NCBI RefSeq assembly: GCF_030247195.1
Contig: NC_080670.1
Span: 44,530,194 to 44,594,193, forward strand
Source: Topomyia yanbarensis
Lineage: Eukaryota; Arthropoda; Insecta; Diptera; Culicidae
Reading direction: 5' to 3'
DNA length: 64,000 nt
Position numbers and translations under genes: made by a program. Within the stretch, counting starts at the first letter, position 1. The number at the start of each line of letters is the position of its first letter. This document shows positions 35,267 to 45,979 of the stretch, in pieces. Below the pieces are notes generated by a model, which made no database searches, was not told the origin of the DNA, and saw only the letters and a program-made list of their open reading frames with translations.

Positions 35267-35805
35267 GGTGTTTGAGCTCACGAACAATCGCTGGTTGAAT
35301 TTTCCAGCTAAATATAAAGAAATCACACTCTTATACGTTTGAATTCCATCGCTGATCACTTATTTGCGTTCACTTTTGGCAAATTGCTGTTGTACGCATG
35401 TAAACAATACTCTGAACTGTCATTCAGCCAATTTTTTAGACATCCGATGCCAGTGCGAACGGTCTGAAGTTGGTCACACTTCGAGTGCCAGACCCTGTAA
35501 CAGAATTGTTGACACTTTTTCGTTTAGAGCTGTTTAGTGGAGTGGTTTACGAATGGATAAAAACACTTACTGGGATTAAATGAATTTTTAAGGAAAAATG
35601 ATGTATGTTATAATAATTTATGCAAAAAGCGTCTTTTGAACGTTCAAATTACAAAAGTTTGTTGATTTTTTCAGCATCGAAACAAAGTCGCGAAATCAAT
35701 TTTTATTCTAAATAACTTCAGGAACGAAACGCCGTCGCGAAATGGTACTCGAAGCGCGCAGACGTCATTGTTCCAGTCCGTACAGTGTAAAGTGATATAA
35801 AGTAA

Positions 35806-36152
35806 AGCTACACGGAAACGAAAAACTACCTAAAATGGAGTTCCTTTGACTCAATCTCGTGGTATCGTGGGGGAACTTAAAATTTGGTAAACCGTGTTGA
35901 AGGTAGTTTCCATTTAACCAAGGCAAAAATTACAACTCATTGATAGGTTTTTTATACTCAAATTTAAGTTGAATTTACCTAATTTTGAGTTCACCCCAAA
36001 CAACTCAAAAGTACCTTCCTCCACGGAAGACCTCGACTGAGTCGAATCTCTCTTTTTGTTTTTGACAACACTAATAAGTGCGAAAGCGACGCACAACTCA
36101 AAAGTAAGTTAAAAGAACTATTCTGCAGGTTGTTTTATTTAACCGTGTAGCT
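35806..36152. mobile_element. 347-bp MITE with AGCTACACGG ends
   Basis: AGCTACACGG at the left is matched by CCGTGTAGCT at the right. Within, ACTCAAAAGTA occurs twice and GAGTT-rich words are arranged symmetrically. No coding capacity. Confidence 0.6.
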
Positions 36153-36364
36153 AATCCGCTTTCAAGGTTGAGCGTTCTCCGCCTCTTCGAGGTTTTTGGA
36201 ATTGCTGTGAGTGCGTTAACCATTGTTCGACCAGTACAGCAGTAGCAATGTTTCGCATCTTGTGATACGATACAATTATAAAAGATATACATAGAGTTAT
36301 AAAAGCTAATATATTACCCTCCCCTTCTCGATTCTCCTACTAACGCTCACTAGTCCATAGAGTA

Positions 36365-38400
36365 GTGCGAAAAATACTTTCCCTGACAATGGTTAGCCTC
36401 AAGGCGAGATGGATCTTCTTTCGGGCCAAAGACAACAAGTGGCTGAACCTAGGGGCAGATCACTTGTGATGCATTTTTAAAAATCAGCGAAATTAAATGC
36501 ATTTATTTCCATCAAAATAGAAATTCATAATGTATTTTGCGTTGCGTGCAATGTTTTTGCGTTGCCTGCAATGTGGTTTGCGTTGCGTGTAAGACGTCAA
36601 AACCCTACAGAAAAACCTAGAAAAACCAGCCCTACATTTAACAAAACGTCGAACAAAGTGGATCAGCGTAGGACGTTTGTTAAACAAACTTTTCTGCGAG
36701 GGAGTGCCAAGCTGATGCAAAAATGGAAATTAAATGCATTTTTTCTAATTTGATGCAAATTTGTTATACATTCTTAGAGTGATCTACCCCTAGGGCTGAA
36801 CTTATTACACATTTCGAAAATTTTAACGAAACGGTATTCGTTACTAATATCGAAAATTGGTCCTGACAAGCTTCGGGTTGTGATAAGTAGTTTGAAGCAG
36901 GCAATTGATACTGCTGACTACGGGACTTCTCCGAAGGAGTATATTATGTACCAGCTAAACGGGTTGAAATTGACGGTATCGTCTCCGATTCGAGTTTGAA
37001 TTGCACAGATCTGTTGACACATTGACTTCACTGTTTTAAATACCCTATGCTTCAGCCAGTGGAGATACTGAACTGCAGACGTTTGCATTCAGCATCAGTC
37101 GCAGCTCACGGGAAGAAGACTTGTGTCAACTCAGACTCTTATCGGGTGACCTTCGTCGGTTTTTGTCTACCTAACTACCTGTTCATTGATAAGGTTGTAC
37201 CTTCTCATAAACTGCACTAAGTGCAAACAATTGGAACACTCAGCAACCTATTGCAGAAATAAGGCTCGTTGTGGGATATGTGGTGGTAACCATGTGGATG
37301 TCTCCTGCGGAAGAGATGTCGAAAAGTGTCTCTACAGTGGAGGAAACCCACAAGATCTACCGACATGTCCCACATACAAATGGTGCGAAGGTTAAACTGA
37401 AGCCAAGCGAACTAAAGATAGTTACGCCACTAGTTTCTACGAATATCTATACTAACTTGTCCACTGACGATTTCGAATCTTATGAATCACAGGATACAAC
37501 ATATGTTGCACCTAGAAGCAACAGATAAGGGAGGACCATTACCTCCTCTAAGGTTCGTTGTAAAGGCCACAAGGTGTCTCTTCAAGGTCTTCCAAAAATA
37601 ACTCGACGAAGTACAAGTGCAAAACCGAAGCAAGTAGCTCCTGGTTCTCTGATATTGGGCACCAAATTTGTGCAGATTTAAATATTTCTAACCCTCTCAA
37701 AAGCATGTTGGTAAGCAGCCAAATCCCTTCAGCGATTGTATCCTTCGATGGATATGAATTGATGAAGGTCACAGTAGAATTGCAGAAGCATTATCCCGAA
37801 ATCCATTATTTTACAATTTTATTAAATAATTTGAAAGGCGATGCGTTTGCATTATGTGAAAAATGGCTTACTACAGAAATACAACTTTCACGATTTCAAT
37901 ATTATTCGCTTGAATCGAGAAGACTCTCTGAAGGAGAAGTACCTTTGCGTATCAAAAGTGCTATTCTTTCAATTGAATCAACCTACTGAACTCCTTGCCG
38001 CACTGTGGCTAGAAGAGATTCCTCCAGAGGAAAGTACGAGTTTTTGGTTTGGTCTCGACACAGCGATTCAAGCTCAGACTAAACGCGTACCAGACAGTTG
38101 GTCTCCCAACCCGTGGTGGAACAAAGAGTGCTCAGACGTGTAAGCGGAGAAGGCCGCCGCATACAAGGTGTTTCGGAACGACGGATTACCCGCTAGCTAT
38201 CGACAGTATGCGACGCTGCATATGTAAATGAAGAGTTTGATGAAAGCCAAGAAACGTAGTTACTGGCGCCGGTTCGTTGACGGATTAACGAGAGAAACAT
38301 CGATGAGCAGTCTTTGTGGCACAACCCGACGCATGAGAAACCGAAACAATACTAACGAGAGCGTAGAATAGTCAAATCCCTGGATATTCCATTTCTACGT
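36365..38400 (+). pseudogene. Old I-like retroelement fragment (ORF1 to start of RT)
   Basis: Plus-strand pieces match the intact element on the opposite strand at 38.5-44.5 kb in the same order: an FFRAKDNKWLNL-like segment, a knuckle region (CTKCKQLEHSATYCRNKARC, then CGICGGNHVDVSC), the endonuclease start (NNLKGDAFALCEKWLTTEI), and the RT leader (SWSPNPWWNKECSDV, then KAKKRSYWRRFVDGLTRET). It is full of stops and deletions, and is split by a hAT MITE at 36,449-36,793. It ends just before the tail of the intact copy, so the two are arranged tail-to-tail. Confidence 0.85.
36441..36801. mobile_element. 345-bp hAT MITE with perfect 8-bp target duplication
   Basis: GGCTGAAC is exactly duplicated at 36,441-36,448 and 36,794-36,801, and removing one copy with the insert restores the reading of the I-like ORF1 around it. 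Ends CTAGGGGCAGATCACT and, inverted, CTAGGGGTAGATCACT differ at one site. Inner inverted words (AAATGCATTTATTTCCAT with ATGGAAATTAAATGC) extend the arms. The centre repeats GCGTTGCGTGCAATG three times with changes. Confidence 0.9.
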
Positions 38401-38510
38401 TTTCACCCAGGTACATAATATTAGGCCGAAAGCCGTTATGCCGAAAATCATTATGCTGAAATGGTCATCAGACCGAATGGGTCATCTTAAAGAATGTATC
38501 ATTAGGTTGA
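38400..38510. repeat. Degenerate TTATGCCGAAA/ATTAGG tandem tract
   Basis: Words such as ATTAGGCCGAAA, TTATGCCGAAA, TTATGCTGAAATGG and CATTAGGTTGAATGG recur about every 15-30 bases. It lies between the truncated plus-strand fragment and the 3' end of the minus-strand I-like element and may be the latter's variable tail. Confidence 0.5.
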
Positions 38511-39280
38511 ATGGTTATTAGGCAATTTTGTTTTGTTTTACATTTTAAATTGCTTAAAACTAGGGGATTACATATTGATTTTTTTTAAAATGAAACTAAT
38601 GCAATTTTATAGCTATCTTATATATCTACACAAGGGGATAATATTATTTTCGTAAGATTAGGGGGGTCATTTAATTTTTGTGGCAATATGGTTTGACATT
38701 TTTATCAGTGAGATTATTGGAGTAAATAATGTTTAACTAAGGGGGACAATTTTTTACGACTATCTTAAAAGTAGGAATAACTAGAGGGCATGATTGAATT
38801 TTGAAAAGATTCGTAGTTATAGTTATTTTTGTGGGTAGTAGAGTTGGGCAATTTCAACGAGATTATATAATATAATAGTTAAAACTAGAAGAGACAAGAA
38901 GAGCTAAATGCTTCGTGATGATATTGGGGGTGGGGGGGTGGGTAGGGGTGTTACTTCTGGGTATAAGAGTCAGGGGAGGGAGGGTAGACGAAGATGGCAG
39001 GGAGAGAAAATTATTTCAGTTTCAGGCATCGTGAGATCAACGGATGGATTACAAACTCGGGTGGCCTTCATCAGGGGAATCATGTACTGGGACGCCGGGT
39101 GGTCCTCCTCAAGATGGCAGGGGTTTTTCCAGACGATTTCGTAGTACGGCTCGGCTACATTTCGAGTTAAGCGTGTTATGTTCGTGCCGTAGGTCCCGTG
39201 TTTGTTGGCTCATTCGATACAGATGGTTTGATACAGGTGGAAGAGCGTTCTGAGAATGATAAGGAGATAACAAGGGGCAG

Positions 39281-42200
39281 TTAGACTTGTATATTGATGG
39301 TTTTCACAAAGGTGTATATAAGGGACATATAGAGAACGTCGCGGCTTGCCAGCACATCTCGAACCGGGACGTTGGTTGGTCTTCCTCGGGCCCGCAGGGT
39401 ATCCATTAGCCGAGACCTAGCGGAACTGTACTCGGTGCACGCCCAGACAATGTGCTCGATGTCGTGATAGCCGTCGCCACAAGCGCAGATACCACTATCC
39501 ACGAGCCCAATACGCCGGAGATGTGCATCCAGCGTGTAATGGTTTGCCATGAGTCGGGACATCACACGAATGAAGTCACGACCCACATCCATCCCCTTGA
39601 ACCAAGGTTTCGTCGATACCTTAGGGACTATCGAATGTAGCCACCTTCCTAGCTCCCCATTGCTCCACGAGGTTTGCCAACTTTCGAGGGTTCTCTGATG
39701 AGTAATACTGAAAAATTCGCTGAAGCAAATTGGTCTTTCGTAAACGTCTCCTTCTAAGGCACCCACCTTAGCTAAGGAGTCTGCCTTCTCATTGCCCGGA
39801 ATGGAGCAATGAGAAGGGACCCATACCAAGGTAATCTGGAAAGAGTTGTCAGATAAAGCACTCAGTAGCTCCCGTATTTTCCCCAAAAAATACGAGGAGT
39901 GCTTTCCATGTTTCATCGAGCGAATAGCGTCAATGGAACTGAGGCTATCCGAAACGATGAAGTAATGGCCTGCGGGTAATGTTTCAATGACTCCAAGGGT
40001 ATACTGAATGGCAGCTAGTTCTGCGGCGTAAACTGAAGCAGGGTCACTGAGTTTGTAGGAGGCGGTGAACTTTTGATTGAAAATACCGAAGCCAGTGGAT
40101 CCTTCGAGGTTTGATCCGTCAGTATAAAACATCTTAGAACAGTCGACTTCTCGGAATTTATTATAAAAAATGTTTGGAACCACTTGTGGGCGTATGTGGT
40201 CCGGAATTCCACTAATCTCGTCTTTCATGGATGTGTCGAAGAAAACAGTAGATTCAGAAGTATTTATGAAATGCACACGGTTGGGATTGTAAGAAGAAGG
40301 GTTAATATTCTGCGCCATGTAGTCAAAGTACAGGGACATGAAACGGGTCTGAGAATTGAGCTCAACAAGCCTTTCGAAATTTTCAATCACGACCGGGTTC
40401 AAGATATCGCATCGAATGAGCGATCGATATGAGAGTTCCCAAAATCGATTTTTCAACGGGAGAACGCCCGACAGCACTTCGAGACTCATCGTATGGGTCG
40501 ACTGCATGCACCCCAAGGCGATACGCAAACAACGATACTGAATTCTTTCGAGTTTGATGAAATGTATGTTCGCGGCGGAGCGAAAGCAGAAGCATCCGTA
40601 TTCCATTACCGACAGTATCGTTGTTTGATACAACCTAATTAGGTCTCCTGGGTGGGCACCCCACCATGTTCCGGTTATTGTACGAAGAAAGTTGATCCTT
40701 TGTTGGCATTTCTGTTTCAGATACCGAATATGGCATCCCCAAGTACCTTTCGAGTCGAACCAGACCCCTAGATATTTTACTGTGAAGACCTGAGCGATAG
40801 TTTGACCCATTAATAGAAGCTGTAGTTGTGCTGGTTCACGCTTCCTTGAAAATACAACTAGCTCAGTTTTCTCCGTGGAGAATTCGATACCCAGCTTAAT
40901 AGCCCAAGCAGACAAATTGTCCAGGGTATTCTGTAATGGTCGTTGTAGATCGACAGCTTTGGGTCCCGTAACAGACACCACGCCATCGTCTGCAAGTTGC
41001 CTTAACGTGCAAGAATTGTCAAGACATTCATCAATGTCGTTGACATAGAAATTGTATAAAAGGGGGCTTAGACATGAGCCCTGGGGAAGGCCCATGTAGC
41101 TAAATCGTGATGTCGATAAGTCACCATGCGAAAAATGCATGTGCTTTTCCGACAACAAGTTTAGTAAAAAGTTGTTTAAAGTCGCTGAAAGACCATGCTG
41201 GTGCAGCTTCTCTGAAAGAATGTTGATCGAAACTGAATCAAAAGCCCCCTTAATATCTAGGAACACTGATGCCATCTGCTCTTTGCTAGCATAGGCCATT
41301 TGAATTTCAGTTGAGAGCAACGCAAGACAATCGTTCGTCCCTTTGCCTTTGCGAAAGCCAAATTGGGTATCTGACAGTAAGCCATTTGCTTCGATCCAAT
41401 TGTCGAGGCGGGATAGGATCATTTTCTCGAACAACTTCCGGATACAGGATAGCATTGCGATCGGACGGTACGAATTGTGGTCGGAGGCTGGTTTTCCTGG
41501 TTTTTGGATGGCGATGACCTTCACTTGTCTCCAATCGAGTGGGACAATGTTAGCCTCGAGAAACTTATTAAATAAGTTCAACAAGCGTCTTTTGGCAGAG
41601 TCAGGCAGATTCTTCAACAAGTTGAATTTGATTCTGTCTGGCCCCGGAGCTTTATTGTTACACGACAAGAGAGCAAGTGAGAACTCCACCATCGAAAAAG
41701 GTGTTTCGTTCGCGCTATCGTGAGGAGACGCGGCGCGGTAAATCTTCTGTGCCGGGGCGGAATCCGGACAAACCTTCTTGGCGAAATCGAATATCCAACG
41801 GTTTGAATATTCCACGCTCTCATTAGTACTGTTTCGATTTCGCATACGTCGGGCTGTTCCCCAAAGAGTGCTCATCGATGTTTCTCTCGTTAATCCGTCG
41901 ACGAACCGGCGCCAATAATCGCGTTTTTTGGCTTTCATCAAACTCTTCATTCGCTTGTCTAACGTCGCGTACTGTCGAAAACTGGCGGGTAACCCGTCGT
42001 TCCGGAAGGTCTTAAACGCGGCGGCCTTCTCTGCGTACACGTCTGAGCACTCTTTATCCCACCAGGGATTGGGAGAACGTTTTTGTATGTTCGCGACGGG
42101 TACTGGCCTAGTCTGAGCTTGATTCGCGCTGTTGAGAATCAAGCCAGCCAAAAAGCTGTACTCTTCCTCCGGAGGAAGTTCTTGGGTAGATTCGATGTTG

Positions 42201-42956
42201 TCGGATATCGCGGCAGCATAGCTCTTCCAATCGATATTTCGTGTGAGGTCATACGAAATATTGATTGATTTCAATGGCCTTGAACCGTTATTGATTGAGA
42301 CTACGGTCGCTGCCGTGGGGATCAGGAATTACCTTCCACGTGCAATTTAACCGCAGCGATGTTGAGCAAAGGGACAAGTCTAAGGCGCTCGGGCGCGCAG
42401 GAGGAGCAGGAATCCGTGTCATTTCACCCGTGTTTAAAATTGTCAAATTGAAGTTATCGCAAAGATCCTGAATTAAGGAAGACCGGTTATCATCATAGAG
42501 GCAACCCCATGCTGTACCGTGAGAGTTAAAGTCTCCTAAAACTAGTCGCGGTGCTGGCAGGGATTCTAAGATGTCTTGTAGCCGTCGGTGCCCAACCGCG
42601 GTGTTGGGGGGAATATATATGGAAGCTATGCAAAGGCTTTTGCCTTTGGTTGTTACTTGACAAGCGACAACTTCAATACCTGTTATCGAGGGAAGGTTAA
42701 TTCTGTAGAAGGAATAGCACTTTTTGATCCCCAAAAGCACTCCTCCATAGGGGGTGTCTCGATCCAGGCGAATAATATTAAAGTCGTGGAAGTTGAGTTC
42801 TATGTCAGAAGTTAACCAAGTTTCACATAATGCAAATGCATCGCAACTCAAATTATTTATTAAAATTTTGAAGGAATCGATTTTCGGGATGATACTTCTG
42901 CAATTCCACTGTAGAACAGTGATCAAATCCGTGACCTCGTTCGATGAGTTAGCCAT
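39281..42956 (-). pseudogene. I-like ORF2: endonuclease, reverse transcriptase, RNase H (one frameshift)
   Basis: Starts at the ATG at 42,954-42,956, overlapping the ORF1 stop by 8 bases. The first open frame (to 42,288) is the endonuclease: VLQWNCRSI, CETWL, LVLGDFNSHGTAWG. Near 42,300-42,310, just after GSD of the final GSDH motif, the frame shifts; the second frame then runs to the stop at 39,281 (about 1,000 codons). It contains RT blocks SYRPIAMLSCIRKLFEKM, DIKGAFDSV, GLPQGSCLSPLLYNF and LADDG (catalytic), KYLGVWFD, then RNase H (YTDGS, AAELAAI, SDSLSS, PGNEKADSLA) and a CACGDGYHDIEHIVWAC finger. This enzyme nicks target DNA and copies the RNA there. Consistent with loss of 2 or gain of 1 base; a sequencing error is possible. 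Confidence 0.9.
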
Positions 42957-44268
42957 CGAAGGATACAATCGCTGAGAGGAGGGGCCATTTAGCAGTCAAC
43001 TGCTTCAAAAATGTTCTCACTGTAGGGAGAAAAGCTAACATAAGACTTTTAATAGGATCAGTAATATTGAAAGTTTTTATTATCCAGTCCACTATGTCCG
43101 AGAGTTTTATAATTCCAGTGCTGTGATTACTCTCGAACTGAAACAAAGGAACACTTGGGATTTTTGATGTTCCTGGAAGTGCTGGGAACTCCTTCTCTGA
43201 GCTTAATCCTCCGAGACCAGGAGCTAATTGCTTCGGTTTGGTTGCAACACTTCCAATAGATGTGACTTTCGGAGCCCCCTCAAGGGACACCTTCTGGCCT
43301 TTACAAGGAACTTTACGAGAGGAAGTGTTCCTCCTCTTCCTATAAATTCTAGGCACCCTAGTAGATGTTCCCTCTTGTGGGTTACCAGCCTCGCCCTCGT
43401 CAGGAGGCAAGTGAGTATAGATGTTTGCTGAGGATGGTGGCGTAGCATTCTTTAACATTTCTGCGAAAGAATGTTTGGATCGTCCCGCAAGGGAACGTTT
43501 CAGTTTATCCCCGCGTAGTTTGTACGCGGGACATGCCGAGATATCATGCAGACTCTCCGCACAGTAAGGACACTTTTCGGCTTGCCTACTGCACGAATCA
43601 TCTAGATGATTCTCCCCGCATTTTCCACAGCGGGCCTTGTTGCTACAATGGGTGGCTGTGTGACCCAGTTGTTTACACTTTGTGCAATTCATGACCCGCG
43701 GCACAAACAGACGCACAGGCAGACGAACCTTGTGCAAGAGGACGAAATTTGGCAAAGCGGTACCAGCGAAGGTCACCCGATAAGAGTTTGATTGGGGGTA
43801 CGTTTTTGAACCATCCCCCGCAACTACTACTGAGTGCAAACGTTTGCACTCAAGTATTTTAACTGGCTGAAGTAAGCGGTCTCTGAATCGGCCAACCCCG
43901 TACTTCAGCAGATCCTCGCACGTCAAACTCTCATCGGTTACGACGCCTTCGGATTGTACTCTTACAGCCGGAATATACACGTTATAATCCCGCGTAAAGT
44001 GCTCACAGCAAGCAATATCGTTTGCCTGCTTTGAGTTGGCTAGCAACACCCTTATCTTGTCCGAGCGGACCTTTGAAATTTCGGTCACAGCCGAGAACCG
44101 TTCCGTCAGGTCTCTAGAAATCTGAAGAAGATTCAGTGATTTAGTCTTGGGCCGAAAGAAGACCACAAATGGACCAGTTGAGAGTTCTGGATAGCATTTG
44201 GGCCGGGGGGGAGCCTTAGAAGTTGAACCCGATTCAACTTCCATTTGACCATCCGGAGAGGGAACCAT
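42949..44268 (-). CDS. I-like ORF1 (gag-like nucleic-acid-binding protein)
   Basis: 439 codons, intact, from the ATG at 44,266-44,268; the frame is open for a few codons upstream but without another ATG. Residues 30-190 form a conserved gag-like region (FVVFFRPKTKSLNLLQISRD, YGVGRFRDR, NSYRVTFAGTALPNF). Residues 195-246 carry three zinc knuckles: C195-C198-H203-C208, C214-C217-H221-C226, C233-C236-H241-C246. The C-terminal half is basic and proline-rich. The protein packages element RNA into particles. The stop overlaps the start of ORF2 (ATGGCTAA), suggesting coupled or reinitiated translation of ORF2. Confidence 0.9.
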   Translation of the reverse strand: MVPSPDGQMEVESGSTSKAPPRPKCYPELSTGPFVVFFRPKTKSLNLLQISRDLTERFSAVTEISKVRSDKIRVLLANSKQANDIACCEHFTRDYNVYIPAVRVQSEGVVTDESLTCEDLLKYGVGRFRDRLLQPVKILECKRLHSVVVAGDGSKTYPQSNSYRVTFAGTALPNFVLLHKVRLPVRLFVPRVMNCTKCKQLGHTATHCSNKARCGKCGENHLDDSCSRQAEKCPYCAESLHDISACPAYKLRGDKLKRSLAGRSKHSFAEMLKNATPPSSANIYTHLPPDEGEAGNPQEGTSTRVPRIYRKRRNTSSRKVPCKGQKVSLEGAPKVTSIGSVATKPKQLAPGLGGLSSEKEFPALPGTSKIPSVPLFQFESNHSTGIIKLSDIVDWIIKTFNITDPIKSLMLAFLPTVRTFLKQLTAKWPLLSAIVSFDG

Positions 44269-44539
44269 AGAAAACGTCAACGCACGAGGTCAGCGCCCGC
44301 GCAGACGGAAGAAAGCAATAAATGTGTTACAAAAGACAAAAACCACTTAGCTTTAAACTGGTGTCCAACGACGAACCGATCCAGCTTATACAGCTGGCTA
44401 TTGTTTAATCCTCACACGCGAACAAAAGACTGAGGACCGAACCGAACTGGCAAAATAACCTTGAATGCGGATTAAAACTATTCTTTGTCGCCTCACACAG
44501 CACTACGGACTAGAAAAAACAACCTCTGTCTCGATGGAG

Positions 44540-44808
44540 AGCTCGAAAACGAATGATTAACATTATTTGTTGATAGTATTAATCCTAGTCCGGTTAACCG
44601 GTCTCTCTTAATTTGTTGAAAAATTTCCTATGGTCTATTATGATTCATTTCGTAAAAACAAAAATCGCGAATGCATGGTGCTTTTTGTATGCATATACTT
44701 TTTTGATTATAAAGGTTTTAACCTTAGCGACATTCGCCTCTTTTCGCATTAGAGAAATCTTTGTACACATACTTAATAGAACATACTAAATGACGAAGAT
44801 GAACTGAT
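44540..44808. other. Short spacer
   Basis: AT-rich, between the I-like leader and the pogo-like element. No feature. Confidence 0.4.
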
Positions 44809-44809
44809 A

Positions 44810-45977
44810 CAGTAATGTTTCGATTATATCACGGTCGGTCTGTATTTTAGCGTGGTATATTCAAAACAAAACAAAAAATTACATTCAAGCATTAACCCAT
44901 GTATTTCTATGAACAAAAAGTAATAAAAAGTTAAAGTTAGTCAAAAAGAATAAATCATTATGGGTAATGAGCCTATTTTTGCCATGTTTCTATTATCACA
45001 CTTGCAGCCGTTGGTTAAAGCAGCATCTGCCATCTTTGTTCAACGCGTTGGGTCAAACGATATGGCATAAGCGGTTAATTTTTCCCCATACAGCTTCACT
45101 TTACCGTTTCATAAAGTTGTTGAACCTCCCAAAGCTAAACTTGAAGGAATCTGGCACGTTAAGGTTTTGGACAAATATCATGACTATTAAAATCAGTGTA
45201 TTCGAAGAGGCTACGATTCAGTTCTCGTTGTTTCAACATTTATAGAAATAGTCCCATCTCCAATGGTTGATGTTGTCCTTTCAAAAGAAAAGGTGATCAA
45301 TTGAAGAAAAAATGCATATCTCGGCATACCTACCGTATCGTGCGTATTTTGGTTTTCTCATTATTTTGTTAGATTTTCCTGCGGATAACTAACAATTAAC
45401 CGAATAAAAAAGAAGTCGATTTGTTTACCCAATACACCAGACGGCCCCTCAAGGACACGGAAAATAGGAATTTAAAACTAAAAATGGAATCGACCGAAAG
45501 ATATTTCGGCACTCCTAGACATTGCAACAACGTTTTTGTAAAACATGATTTTAAGATAATTTACGTTTAAAGTTTCGCGCCACGCCCTCCGTTCATATAA
45601 AGGAACAAGATGAACAGCGCCATAACTTTGCTTCTACTGTTTAGACCTCTATAAAAATTCCAGATACTTTCTTAAGAATCTATACATTAAGATAAAAAAA
45701 ATAAAAAAGCTCGACTTTTTGACCGACCTCATATATAAACCCTATAACGAAATAGTCCGAAACCCAATAATAGGCTCATTACCCTACATGTAAATAAGCA
45801 AATCAATTGTAAAAAAATCTAAAAATGCCAGGACACAACATGTGGCTTAATTGGATCAAAACGCATTGTCTGTTTTTCAAAAAGCGTGATATAATCGAGA
45901 CAAAACCGTGATATAATCGAGGGTGATATAAACGAGTATTGATATAAACGCATAGTGATATAATCGAAACATTAATG
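44810..45977. mobile_element. Non-autonomous pogo-like element, TA target duplication
   Basis: Ends CAGTAATGTTTCGATTAT and, inverted, CATTAATGTTTCGATTAT, flanked by TA at 44,808-44,809 and 45,978-45,979; the inverted match continues through ATCAC. Just inside the right end, TGATATAATCGA or TGATATAAACGA occurs five times (45,888-45,970), like transposase-binding sites. The interior has no transposase. Classed as pogo-like from the TA target, the CAG-type end and the ATAATCGA motif. Confidence 0.75.
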
Positions 45978-45979
45978 TA

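Larger units (their letters stand above)
32660..35345 (-). pseudogene. Tc1/mariner transposase, broken into three parts
   Basis: The N-terminal part near 35,278-35,345 has an ATG and KRIRV..SLYLAGK-like helix-turn-helix start when read across a frameshift. The central part at about 33,090-33,500 contains LRLSENGQIPNVGFLTKKVF, then VTTDGRSPIFLVEPGVNVNA and QTNTS--AAH segments, i.e. the catalytic core up to SPDINP-like residues. The C-terminal part at 32,660-32,840 has KWPKYRHVPFGQLTIRFLDR and LKAIVKVKGGNIE. It normally cuts and pastes the element at TA sites. Many stops and shifts; nonfunctional. Confidence 0.8.
32586..35499 (-). mobile_element. Tc1/mariner-superfamily element, interrupted
   Basis: The ends CAGGGTTCGGCACTCGAAAT and, inverted, CAGGGTCTGGCACTCGAAGT are flanked by TA on both sides (32,586-32,587 and 35,498-35,499). 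A decayed transposase reads on the minus strand. Later passengers are a TTAA-flanked MITE at 32,887-33,079, family R-related segments, and a MITE at 34,257-34,577. Without passengers the element would be near the 1.2-1.5 kb usual for the superfamily. Confidence 0.85.
38505..44540 (-). mobile_element. Nearly full-length I-like non-LTR retrotransposon
   Basis: About 6 kb on the minus strand: leader (about 44,540-44,269), ORF1, an 8-base ORF overlap, ORF2 with endonuclease, RT and RNase H, then a roughly 770-base 3' region. ORF1 is open throughout and ORF2 has a single frameshift. The RNase H domain, LADD catalytic motif and three-knuckle ORF1 point to the I superfamily (I clade, as in MosquI-like mosquito elements) rather than Jockey. 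Exact ends are uncertain because no target duplication was found. The slight decay suggests a young insertion. Confidence 0.85.

Noticed and set aside
42285..42340. Programmed frameshift between endonuclease and RT
   Set aside because: I-like ORF2 is normally one frame, and the break destroys the final endonuclease motif. There is no slippery heptamer and structure in view. A mutation or sequence error is simpler.
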